A stretch of 64,000 nucleotides of DNA from an uncultured Eubacteriaceae bacterium. Lineage in GTDB: Bacteria > Bacillota > Clostridia > Lachnospirales > CAG-274. The stretch covers positions 50,090-114,089 of the forward strand of contig CAMMIW010000005.1 in NCBI GenBank assembly GCA_946497035.1, in the 5' to 3' direction. Positions 57,258 through 64,000 of the stretch are shown in pieces (the first letter of the stretch is position 1; each line of letters starts with the position of its first letter). A model generated the notes under the pieces. The model was not told the DNA's origin. It worked only from the letters and a program-made list of their open reading frames with translations, and ran no database searches. The position numbers were made by a program, and so were the translations under genes.

Positions 57258-57284
57258 CCAATTAAACCTTAATAATTGAAAAAT
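57258..57284. repeat. Dispersed short repeat, copy 2
   Basis: CCAATTAAACC-T-TAATAATTGAAAAAT, near-identical to 39474-39499, followed by the hairpin at 57293. A third, weaker relative is at about 23802-23830. Otherwise the 57191-57292 gap shows nothing. Confidence 0.55.
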
Positions 57285-57292
57285 AACTATAT

Positions 57293-57320
57293 AAAAAAGT
57301 AGGCAAAAGCCTACTTTTTT
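57293..57320 (-). terminator. Terminator after tRNA-Arg
   Basis: Perfect stem AAAAAAGTAGGC / GCCTACTTTTTT with a 4-nt loop, 6 nt beyond the tRNA 3' end on the minus strand. Confidence 0.85.
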
Positions 57321-57326
57321 ATATAA

Positions 57327-57398
57327 CACCCCCAGTTGGAATCGAACCAGCAACTAGCCCTTAGGAGGGGCTTGTTATATCCATTTAACTATGAGGGC
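57327..57398 (-). tRNA. tRNA-Arg (anticodon CCU)
   Basis: A 72-nt cloverleaf. Acceptor GCCCTCA pairs with TGGGGGT (two G-U pairs). Anticodon stem AGCCC/GGGCT encloses CTCCTAA with CCT, reading AGG. T-arm GCTGG-TTCGATT-CCAAC has one C-A mismatch. No CCA is encoded, so it must be added after transcription. Confidence 0.9.
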
Positions 57399-57410
57399 AA
57401 ATATATTTAT

Positions 57411-57435
57411 AGCGTAGACTTTGTCTACGCTTTTT
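57411..57435 (+). terminator. Hairpin (GTAGAC-TTT-GTCTAC) between tRNA-Arg and csrA
   Basis: Perfect 9-bp stem AGCGTAGAC / GTCTACGCT, loop TTT, T run on the plus strand. It is a repeat-family member; it is 13 nt upstream of the tRNA 5' end. The rest of the gap to csrA (57436-57546) is AT-rich without features. Confidence 0.7.
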
Positions 57436-57546
57436 CAAAAAGATAAAATTAACCTTTTTGATATTAACATATTGTTTAATATACAAGCATAAATACATTA
57501 AAATTTTATTTTAAAACTAACACATTTAATTATAATTTAAATATAT

Positions 57547-57768
57547 CTAAATGTCAAATAATTTTTTTAAATCTTTTATATTTACATCTAAAATAGCTTG
57601 TTTATTTTCATTTTTTATTTGTTCAAAAACTTCTTTTCTATAAATAGGTATATTTTTAGGAGCTTTTATACCTATTTTAACTTGTTCTTTGCCTATATCT
57701 ATAATAACTATTTCTATATCATCATTTACTATTATAGAATCTCCTTTTTTTCTGCTTAAAGCTAACAT
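57547..57768 (-). CDS. csrA: Carbon storage regulator CsrA
   Basis: A 73-residue RNA-binding dimer with the family start MLALSRKKGDSIIVNDDIEI and the IGIKAPKNIPIYRKEVFEQI segment that carries the RNA-binding edge. In Firmicutes it represses flagellin translation and is sequestered by FliW. Its ATG is 2 nt after fliW, a coupled pair, at the end of the flagellar operon. Confidence 0.95.
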   Translation of the reverse strand: MLALSRKKGDSIIVNDDIEIVIIDIGKEQVKIGIKAPKNIPIYRKEVFEQIKNENKQAILDVNIKDLKKLFDI

Positions 57769-57770
57769 AT

Positions 57771-58235
57771 TTACTCACCGTCCTTTTTATTAGAACGTTT
57801 TTCTAACATTTCTTTATAAATATAATGTTTTATAGAATATTCTTCGTTGCTACATATTATCTGTTTTGCTTTATTAGTTTCTACATTTATAATAACAGGT
57901 GCTTTTAAATTTACCGTCATATTTTTAACATCTTTAGGTATGCTTGCTATACAATAAATAAGTAAATCTTCTTCTTTAAAATGGCCTAATTTTTCTAAAG
58001 TTTCTACTTCTACACTAGGATTATAATTTGGCATATATTTAAATATATCAAAAAGAGTAAAAACAATATCTATATCTTCTATAGATTGTAACCAACAAAA
58101 AGGCGCATCTTCGTTTTCATCTGTCATAAATAAAAATTTTCTCAAATTTTCAAAACCAGGCAAACCTTCTTCAAAATCTATTACCTTTTTTTCATCTATT
58201 TCTATTTCACCAAAAAATCTTGTTTTTAGTTTCAT
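57771..58235 (-). CDS. fliW: Flagellar assembly factor FliW
   Basis: A 154-residue FliW protein (EKKVIDFEEGLPGFENLRKF; VNLKAPVIINVETNKAKQII) that binds flagellin and CsrA. ATG 58235 is chosen; an in-frame GTG 9 nt earlier lies within the AGAGGTG ribosome site. FliW and CsrA adjacent make the usual partner-switch that adjusts flagellin synthesis to assembly. Confidence 0.93.
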   Translation of the reverse strand: MKLKTRFFGEIEIDEKKVIDFEEGLPGFENLRKFLFMTDENEDAPFCWLQSIEDIDIVFTLFDIFKYMPNYNPSVEVETLEKLGHFKEEDLLIYCIASIPKDVKNMTVNLKAPVIINVETNKAKQIICSNEEYSIKHYIYKEMLEKRSNKKDGE

Positions 58236-58372
58236 AATATACACCTCTTAAAATCAATTTATATTAAATATTATAAATAAAGCATTTATATAATAAGGCT
58301 TTACGATAAATATTAGGCAAAAATATTGCCCTTTTCTTTAAGTTTAAACAATTTAAAAATAATTATAATTAA

Positions 58373-58406
58373 TAATTGTCCTTTTAAAAATATAAAAGGA
58401 CAATTA
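58373..58406 (-). terminator. Terminator-like hairpin after flgL
   Basis: Perfect 14-bp stem TAATTGTCCTTTTA / TAAAAGGACAATTA with a 6-nt loop, 8 nt after the flgL stop. The U tract is interrupted, so it may only lower fliW-csrA expression. Confidence 0.6.
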
Positions 58407-58413
58407 CTATATA

Positions 58414-59454
58414 CTATCTTAAATAATCTGCTAAAGTTGTTTGTGTTATTTTCATACCAACGTTAAGAGAAGCCATATAAGCTGCATTAGCCGCATTAAG
58501 GTTCATCATAACCTCTGCCACATTTACATCTTCATTTTCGCTCATAACATTTTTATAGTTTAATTTATCATCTTCAAGCCTTGTTTGAACTAGCTCAACT
58601 CTTTTAGATCGTACCCCTACATCTGTTTCTTGTGTAGATAATTTACCTTGATAGTCTTCTATAGTTTTTATAGTTCTTTCCATCATACCTCTAATGTCAT
58701 TTGCCGGATCTTTTTCCCAAGCCAATTTTTCTTCTTCTGTCATTTGATTCCATCTTTTAGTACTTCCATCTGGTAAAGTAACATCAACTTTAGAATCTAA
58801 AACGTCCATAATTCTTTTAAACTCTGTAGTATTACCACTTACCCCACCTCTTAAAGCATTAAAATCATTTTGATTATAAATATCTGTGGCAAGAGAGTTT
58901 ATAGGTACAGTAATACCTGCGCCTACTTGAACTTCTATATATTGTCCATCTATAGGTAATTGGCCTCTTTGTCCATAAATTTCTGGATTTAAAATATTAT
59001 TACCATTATTATCTTTTATAATAGGCTTAATATCTGTCCTAAAACCAGAAAATAAATTTCTACCCATATAATCGCTATTAAGCTCTTGCTCTAATTGTTC
59101 AAGTAAAGAATTATACTCTGTTAATATTTTTTTCCTATCTTCTGTTGTATAAGTATCATTAGCACCTTGAGTCATTAGGCCTTTCATATCTTCTAAAATA
59201 TTATTCATATTAACAAAAACTGTTTCAGTTGCATCTATCCAAGATGTAGCATCAGATGCATTTTTAGCATATTGTTCTGTTTCTGAAAGCATTGTTCTAA
59301 ATTTTAAAGAACGGCTAGCAATAATAGGATCGTCTGAAGGAACTTGTATTTTTTTACCTGTTGAACCTTGAGTATTATATTTATCTAATAAACCTAAATT
59401 TCTATTAATATTGGTTAAAAGTCTATTAGACATCATAGAATTTGTTACTCTCAT
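58414..59454 (-). CDS. flgL: Flagellar hook-filament junction protein FlgL
   Basis: A 346-residue flagellin-like protein. The conserved N-terminal coiled region is MRVTNSMMSNRLLTNINRN, and the matching C-terminal helix ends ALNAANAAYMASLNVGMKIT. It forms the junction (HAP3) between hook and filament. AGGAGG precedes the ATG. It is the last of the junction genes. Confidence 0.92.
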   Translation of the reverse strand: MRVTNSMMSNRLLTNINRNLGLLDKYNTQGSTGKKIQVPSDDPIIASRSLKFRTMLSETEQYAKNASDATSWIDATETVFVNMNNILEDMKGLMTQGANDTYTTEDRKKILTEYNSLLEQLEQELNSDYMGRNLFSGFRTDIKPIIKDNNGNNILNPEIYGQRGQLPIDGQYIEVQVGAGITVPINSLATDIYNQNDFNALRGGVSGNTTEFKRIMDVLDSKVDVTLPDGSTKRWNQMTEEEKLAWEKDPANDIRGMMERTIKTIEDYQGKLSTQETDVGVRSKRVELVQTRLEDDKLNYKNVMSENEDVNVAEVMMNLNAANAAYMASLNVGMKITQTTLADYLR

Positions 59455-59469
59455 ATTTAATTATACCTC

Positions 59470-61029
59470 CTAAACTCCAAGTCCATTTATAGTCGTATTA
59501 TATATTTCATTAATAACATTTATAAGCTTTGATGATACCTGATATAAATGTTGATACATAACCATATTAGATATCTCTTCATTAACACTAACGGAAGAAA
59601 CTTGTTTTCTTTGATTATCTATAGATTGTGTAACATCTGTATAAAAACTATTAAAGCTATTAGCTTGTTTAGTATCTATAGCAAGAGTTGCAGATATAGA
59701 GCTAACAAATTGATATGCTCCACCTTCTGCAAATAAAGATGTATCATCTTTAAGTTTTAAAAATCCAAGAACAACTTTGTTATTACTTTGTTGTGTAGGA
59801 TCGTTTGTATCTGATATAGCTAGCTTTGAAGGGTCTTCTTTTATATCATCAGATATGGCAAAGTTAAATGCATTTATATTTTCATAAGCAGCTCTATCGG
59901 CTAAAGTATCTACGGTATCTCCATCTGCACCTATCATAGTGAATAAAACACCACCATTATTACCATCTTTGTCAAAACCAGATTGGTGGCCTATTACTCC
60001 ATCAAGAGCTCCATCATCAGAAAATCTTCTACCAGTATTCATAGCATATGCTATTGTTCTTACAAATTCATTTAATTTGTTTATATAATATGGTATACCT
60101 TTATATTTTCCACCATCTCCACCACTATCACCATCACGCATATCTAAAATACCTTTTAGCTCTCCTGTAAGAGTATCTAAATTTAGCTTATCACCATTTT
60201 CCCATTGTATGTCATAAAGTCCTGGTGGGTCATCTGGATGTAGCGGGTTTTGTCTTCTTACACATTCTAATTTTCTAGTTGTTCCATCATCAACAAATTC
60301 TTGTCCGTTTAATAAAACTGCATATTTTGTGCCAAGCTCTCTACCTGTATTATCAGAATATTCTTTGACCTCTACATTAGCATATTTAGATAATTCATCT
60401 ATTAAAAGTGCTCTTTGGTCTCTAAGCTCATTAGCAGTGTTACCATCTATTTCATATTTATATATTTGCTCATTAAGGCTTGCTATTTGTGTACCTATAG
60501 AGTTTATACGCTCAACTAAAGCATATGCATCATCATTTAAGTCTACTTGTTGTTGTCTTAATTTTGTTGCATGGTTTCTAATGTTAGTAACTAATGTATC
60601 TGCCGTATTTATAACAGATTGTCTATATTCTAAGCTATCGGCCGTAAAAGATAACTCAGATAAAGATTTAAAAAAGTCATTTACATTGTTAGTCAAACTT
60701 GTTTTAGAAAGCTCACTAAGAGATACCTCCATAAGGCTTAATTGAGATGCTTTTTGAGAATACTCTCCAAGGGTGCTAACTTGTGGCCAATATTTTCTAT
60801 CTAAATATACATCTCTATGTTGGCCTATACCATATACTACCGTACCTGTACCAACTTGACCAACGCCACTATATCTATTTAAGGGCATACTTGCTTTTTG
60901 TTTTATGTATTGTCTAGAATAACCAGGAGTTCCTACGTTAGATACATTATGTGATGTTATTTCTAAACCTGCTCTAGCAGCAAAAAGCCCTGTTGTAGCT
61001 ATATTAAATTCAAAAAAAGATGAACCCAT
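59470..61029 (-). CDS. flgK: Flagellar hook-associated protein FlgK, second copy
   Basis: A 519-residue FlgK-type HAP1 protein. The N-terminal rod-like motif is GLEITSHNVSNVGTPGYSRQ (residues ~21-40) and the C-terminal helix ends EEISNMVMYQHLYQVSSKLINVINEIY. It is a tandem paralogue of the 527-residue FlgK directly upstream and clearly diverged from it. Both end in the same motif and are complete, so neither is a pseudogene. Confidence 0.85.
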   Translation of the reverse strand: MGSSFFEFNIATTGLFAARAGLEITSHNVSNVGTPGYSRQYIKQKASMPLNRYSGVGQVGTGTVVYGIGQHRDVYLDRKYWPQVSTLGEYSQKASQLSLMEVSLSELSKTSLTNNVNDFFKSLSELSFTADSLEYRQSVINTADTLVTNIRNHATKLRQQQVDLNDDAYALVERINSIGTQIASLNEQIYKYEIDGNTANELRDQRALLIDELSKYANVEVKEYSDNTGRELGTKYAVLLNGQEFVDDGTTRKLECVRRQNPLHPDDPPGLYDIQWENGDKLNLDTLTGELKGILDMRDGDSGGDGGKYKGIPYYINKLNEFVRTIAYAMNTGRRFSDDGALDGVIGHQSGFDKDGNNGGVLFTMIGADGDTVDTLADRAAYENINAFNFAISDDIKEDPSKLAISDTNDPTQQSNNKVVLGFLKLKDDTSLFAEGGAYQFVSSISATLAIDTKQANSFNSFYTDVTQSIDNQRKQVSSVSVNEEISNMVMYQHLYQVSSKLINVINEIYNTTINGLGV

Positions 61030-61044
61030 ATTTTATCCTCCTAA

Positions 61045-62628
61045 TTATAGTCCTACTCTACCTGTTCCATTTATTATTTTATCCATCATACCATCTATAA
61101 CATTTACCATTTTAGCAGCAGAGTTATACGCGTGTTGAAATTTTAACATATTGCTTAGCTCTTCATCTAAAGATACACCAGATATAGTTAATCTTTTATT
61201 TTGTGCAAGATCTATACTTCCTATTTTAGATTCTAATTTTTCTCTATCTTCTTGTACCTTAACGGCAAAATCTGTTATAATTTTTTTATAATATCCATCT
61301 ATAGAAGAACCTTCTAAAGAATCTATAGGTTCTTTCCAATCTTTAACAAGCTCCATTAATATAGTATTATCATCTTTATCGCCATTTAAAGAAAAACCTA
61401 ACCTGTTATAGCCATCTGTTTCTAAAAGTTCTGGATTTATTTGTATATTATTAAGAGTAAATAAAGTTCCATAATCATTAGGATTTTCATTACCTTGTGC
61501 ACCAGACTTTCTAACAAATACAGGTACACCTGCTTGCCCATCTAATCCCATACCTCTTGTAGATGCTTCATTTAACATTGTAACTATCTCGTGAACAAGT
61601 GTATCTATTTTCTTTTGAACATTAGGTATAGAAAAATTACCTATTTGTGCATCATCCATAACATAGTTACCTATAACCTCTCCACGTGCAACTAAAAGAC
61701 CTTTTAAAGATCCTTTTGTGCTAGAAGAATTTGTTCCTAAATCTTCTGATGCAAGATTAGGGTAAAGAGGTGTAGCTGGCTCTCCTGCTGATAATATTTC
61801 ATCACTACCTGTAAATACTGGCTCTACAAAAGGAAAATCTCCATTACAATATCTAAGACCTATTTTTTGTTGAATATTTCCTGATAAAAGCTCGTTGCCT
61901 TGAAATAATATATCTACCCTTGATGTTTGCCCATTACCTATAGGTGTTTCTTTTATTTCAATATCAATATAACCACTAAGCTCATCTAAAAGATTATTTC
62001 TTACATCTCTTAAATCGTTAGCTCTGCTACCATCTGCTTCTATAGTTTCTATTTCTTGGTTTAAATCGGCAATTTGTGATACTATATTATTTATACTATC
62101 TACTTCTCTTTTTACTTGTTCATTTAAGTTTAATTGATATTCAAATAAACTTTTATTAATATCTTGCATTTTATCTAAAAGTGTAACACAACTTTGAATA
62201 AAACCAGATCTCGTTTCTATAGCTGCAGGATTTTTACTCATTTCGTTAATAGAGTTCCAAACATCTGTAATAACATCTTGAGCTTTATATTCGCTTTGTA
62301 ACTCCCCTATAATAATATTTATCTCTTCACCTGCCGTATATTTTCTAGAATAATAGCTACCAAAGCTTGTTTCTTCACGATATGTTGCATCATAAAATTT
62401 ATTTCTTACCTGTCTTATTTGTGCAACATTAGTCCCGATACCAACTTGCATTTTTAAGCTACCTACGGCACTTGAACCTCTATTTAAATATGAAAAATCT
62501 TGCTGTATACCTTGTTGTCTTGTATATCCCATAACGTTTGAGTTAGAAACGTTATGCCCTGTTACAGACAAGCCTGCTTGTGCTGCTCTAAGACCACTTA
62601 AAGCAGTACCTAAACTAGACATTGACAT
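61045..62628 (-). CDS. flgK: Flagellar hook-associated protein FlgK, first copy
   Basis: A 527-residue HAP1 protein with the N-terminal motif GLSVTGHNVSNSNVMGYTRQ (residues ~19-38) and the C-terminal ELSNMLKFQHAYNSAAKMVNVID. AAAGGAGAT precedes the first of two close ATGs. It follows flgN, a chaperone for FlgK and FlgL, by 20 nt. Confidence 0.9.
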   Translation of the reverse strand: MSMSSLGTALSGLRAAQAGLSVTGHNVSNSNVMGYTRQQGIQQDFSYLNRGSSAVGSLKMQVGIGTNVAQIRQVRNKFYDATYREETSFGSYYSRKYTAGEEINIIIGELQSEYKAQDVITDVWNSINEMSKNPAAIETRSGFIQSCVTLLDKMQDINKSLFEYQLNLNEQVKREVDSINNIVSQIADLNQEIETIEADGSRANDLRDVRNNLLDELSGYIDIEIKETPIGNGQTSRVDILFQGNELLSGNIQQKIGLRYCNGDFPFVEPVFTGSDEILSAGEPATPLYPNLASEDLGTNSSSTKGSLKGLLVARGEVIGNYVMDDAQIGNFSIPNVQKKIDTLVHEIVTMLNEASTRGMGLDGQAGVPVFVRKSGAQGNENPNDYGTLFTLNNIQINPELLETDGYNRLGFSLNGDKDDNTILMELVKDWKEPIDSLEGSSIDGYYKKIITDFAVKVQEDREKLESKIGSIDLAQNKRLTISGVSLDEELSNMLKFQHAYNSAAKMVNVIDGMMDKIINGTGRVGL

Positions 62629-62648
62629 AATTTTTATCTCCTTTTTAT

Positions 62649-63149
62649 TTATTGTTTTGCATCAAACATTTTTCTATCAGAAGCATTTATCTCGTTACCA
62701 GATAAATCATAATAAGTTGGTGATTTGCTGTTAGACGATCTTATTATATTCATAGAATACTCTATATAATCCATAGATAACTTTAAAAGCTCTTGATTTT
62801 GATCATTTATAGATTTTAACTTAGGCAAAATATCTAAAAGGCTCTCTCTTAAATTTATAAGAACTTTTTCTCCTTCTTGCCCTTTCATACTTTCTATAAC
62901 ATCTTTTAAAGATATTTCGTTGTTTTTACCTAAAACCATAGCTATATCTTTAAAAGTTTCTATTCTCTTTTTCTCTAACCTTTGGTTTCTACCTACTAAT
63001 ACGTTTTCTTCTTTTACAAATTGTTGTAGCTTTGTAACATCATTTTCTATAATAGAAACCTTTTTTTTAGATGCTATATCTAATAATGCTTGATATATAT
63101 TATTTTGCTCTGTAAGAGTATCTATAAGCTCATTTATAAGACTTGCCAA
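62649..63149 (-). CDS. flgN: Flagellar export chaperone FlgN
   Basis: A 166-residue helical FlgN-family protein (LINELIDTLTEQNNIYQALLDIASKKKVSIIENDV), which escorts FlgK and FlgL to the export gate. Its place between flgM and flgK is standard. 12 nt separate it from flgM. Confidence 0.85.
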   Translation of the reverse strand: MASLINELIDTLTEQNNIYQALLDIASKKKVSIIENDVTKLQQFVKEENVLVGRNQRLEKKRIETFKDIAMVLGKNNEISLKDVIESMKGQEGEKVLINLRESLLDILPKLKSINDQNQELLKLSMDYIEYSMNIIRSSNSKSPTYYDLSGNEINASDRKMFDAKQ

Positions 63150-63161
63150 AATATCACCTCT

Positions 63162-63422
63162 TTATTTTGATAAAAGCTTATCTGCTATATCATTAGCAGA
63201 TATGTTGTAGCTTCCTTCTTCTATTCTTTTTAATATATCATTCACTTTTTCTTCTCTTATATCTGGTGCATTAGATATAGCTTTTAAAACTGTTTGAAAA
63301 TCTCTAGCTTGATCTGAAACAACAAAAGAATCGTTAACTTTTTTTTGTCTTTCTATTTTTTTATCATTTACATTTGTTTTATTGTATATGTTAGTTGTAC
63401 TAAATAAATTAGTTATTTTCAT
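63162..63422 (-). CDS. flgM: Anti-sigma-28 factor FlgM
   Basis: An 86-residue FlgM protein that holds sigma-28 until the hook is complete. The C-terminal half matches the sigma-binding region (VNDILKRIEEGSYNISANDIADKLLS), and the N-terminal half is disordered-like. AGGAGGG precedes the ATG. It opens the flgM-flgN-flgK-flgK-flgL-fliW-csrA operon. Confidence 0.9.
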   Translation of the reverse strand: MKITNLFSTTNIYNKTNVNDKKIERQKKVNDSFVVSDQARDFQTVLKAISNAPDIREEKVNDILKRIEEGSYNISANDIADKLLSK

Positions 63423-63478
63423 AAATAATCCCTCCTATTTAACAATATATATCAAACTTTTATAATCCACTTAATTAT

Positions 63479-63505
63479 ATATCGTAATTTTAGCATAAAA
63501 TATTA
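63479..63505 (-). promoter_or_regulatory. Candidate sigma-28-type promoter of the flgM operon
   Basis: On the minus strand TAAT (63502-63505), 15-bp spacer, TACGATAT (63479-63486), close to the sigma-D/28 consensus TAAA-N15-GCCGATAT (3/4 and 6/8). The remaining gap to 63730 shows nothing else. Confidence 0.4.
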
Positions 63506-63730
63506 ACATTATTTTAAAAAATTTAATATTTAACTAGTATAAAAAAATTATATGTATATAAATTTTTAAATAAATAGAGTTTTAAAAAAATAATAAAAAA
63601 GTATATTTAATCAAGAAATTAATATTTTTTGTACAATTTTTAAAAATACAATTGAAATCATTTATAGGTAATTTATCCATTAAATTTCAACTATCAACTA
63701 TTTACAAAGATCCAAAAAATATTAAATACG

Positions 63731-63760
63731 AAAAAAGCACTGCTTAATAACAGTGCTTTA
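63731..63760 (-). terminator. Terminator of the tRNA cluster
   Basis: On the minus strand AAAGCACTG, 8-nt loop, CAGTGCTTTTTT, 7 nt after the tRNA-Asp 3' end. Confidence 0.85.
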
Positions 63761-63766
63761 AATTAG

Positions 63767-63840
63767 CGACCCAAAAGGGGCTCGAACCCTCGACCTCTGG
63801 CGTGACAGGCCAGCGCTCTAACCAACTGAGCTATTGGGCC
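63767..63840 (-). tRNA. tRNA-Asp (anticodon GUC)
   Basis: A 74-nt cloverleaf. Acceptor GGCCCAA / TTGGGTC, anticodon stem CTGGC/GCCAG with loop CTGTCAC, T-loop TTCGAGC. No encoded CCA. Confidence 0.95.
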
Positions 63841-63844
63841 AAAG

Positions 63845-63918
63845 TGGATCCTCAGGGACTCGAACCCTGGACCGTCCGGTTATGAGCCGGATGCTCTAAC
63901 CAACTGAGCTAAAGATCC
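63845..63918 (-). tRNA. tRNA with anticodon CAU (elongator Met or Ile2)
   Basis: A 74-nt cloverleaf. Acceptor GGATCTT with GAGGATCC-type 3' side, anticodon stem TCCGG/CCGGA and loop CTCATAA. The CAU anticodon could be elongator Met or Ile2 (after lysidine modification by TilS, present at 17950-19323). It is not the initiator because the acceptor is fully paired. No encoded CCA. Confidence 0.9.
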
Positions 63919-63949
63919 ATATTCATTATACAAACTTATTTAAGCTATA

Positions 63950-64000
63950 AGCCGATGAAGGGACTCGAACCCCCAACCTGCTGATTACAAGTCAGCTGCT
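63950..64000 (-). tRNA. tRNA-Thr (anticodon UGU), partial
   Basis: The 3' portion of a tRNA running off the right edge. Anticodon arm GCTGA-CTTGTAA-TCAGC reads UGU. T-arm GGGGG-TTCGAGT-CCC.. and acceptor 3' CATCGGC with discriminator T are seen; the 5' half lies outside. No encoded CCA. Confidence 0.85.

Noticed and set aside
4977..57435. The repeated hairpins as a CRISPR array or attenuators
   Set aside because: They are widely dispersed single copies with no spacers and mostly behave as terminators after genes.
1..64000. Mobile elements or prophage
   Set aside because: No transposase, integrase, recombinase or phage structural genes were recognised; short repeats lack terminal inverted repeats or target duplications.

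Overview
This window comes from the chromosome of a very AT-rich, endospore-forming, flagellated anaerobe of the class Clostridia. Sporulation is shown by spoIIE, bofA and an AbrB-type regulator. Motility is shown by flgM-flgN-flgK-flgK-flgL-fliW-csrA. Anaerobic metabolism is shown by a pyruvate formate-lyase operon. The gene style (YesL/LplB/YtcP transporter, two flgK copies, vWA protein) fits the Lachnospirales best, but this is an inference from gene content and no 16S gene is present. No phage, insertion sequence, integrase or CRISPR array was seen.

Layout: 0.06-5 kb, a GNAT acetyltransferase, a YesL-like protein and an LplB/YtcP/LplA-type sugar ABC importer without its ATPase. 5-9 kb, the mcsA-mcsB-clpC protein quality-control operon, with no ctsR and a CIRCE-like element in its promoter. 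9-13.5 kb, two zinc-ribbon proteins, a diguanylate cyclase, nfeD-floA and ychF. 13.7-22.1 kb, rqcH and the conserved spoIIE-(small membrane protein)-tilS-hpt-ftsH block. 22-24 kb, an RluA-type pseudouridine synthase and cutC. 24-33 kb, two giant secreted proteins with FN3-like and SLH-like regions. 33-39.8 kb, a DUF1189 protein, an arsR-permease-arsC operon, and pheS-pheT under a phenylalanine T-box. 40-46.5 kb, a TDT-family transporter, NADH oxidase, yaaL-bofA, a rhomboid protease, abrB and msrA. 46.6-48 kb, a vWA surface protein interrupted by one in-frame TAA. 48.4-51.8 kb, the pyruvate formate-lyase operon. 52-57 kb, a lipoprotein, a DUF454 protein, a NahK-like kinase and a GH38 alpha-mannosidase. 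57.3-63.4 kb, tRNA-Arg and the flagellar hook-junction operon. The right edge holds a tRNA cluster (Asp, CAU, partial Thr).

The most unusual system is the pyruvate formate-lyase operon. The catalytic protein (48410-50455) keeps the Cys-Cys active site but ends just before the glycyl-radical domain. That domain is a separate 81-residue protein (50789-51034) carrying RVSGYAV. Its stop codon lies 2 nt before the start of the activase, which has no ribosome binding site of its own. Between the core and the radical subunit lies a 68-residue protein that matches only the first half of the radical domain and lacks the glycine loop. The enzyme therefore looks like an obligate two-subunit PFL with a third, possibly regulatory, look-alike.

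Regulatory signals read directly from the sequence include a spoIIE promoter with the atypical 21-bp spacer, overlapped by a Spo0A-box-like site; paired Spo0A-box-like sites upstream of abrB; and a 25-bp palindrome at the predicted pfl transcription start. Six similar hairpins (GTAGAC-TTT-GTCTAC core), all in the same orientation, lie between genes across the window.
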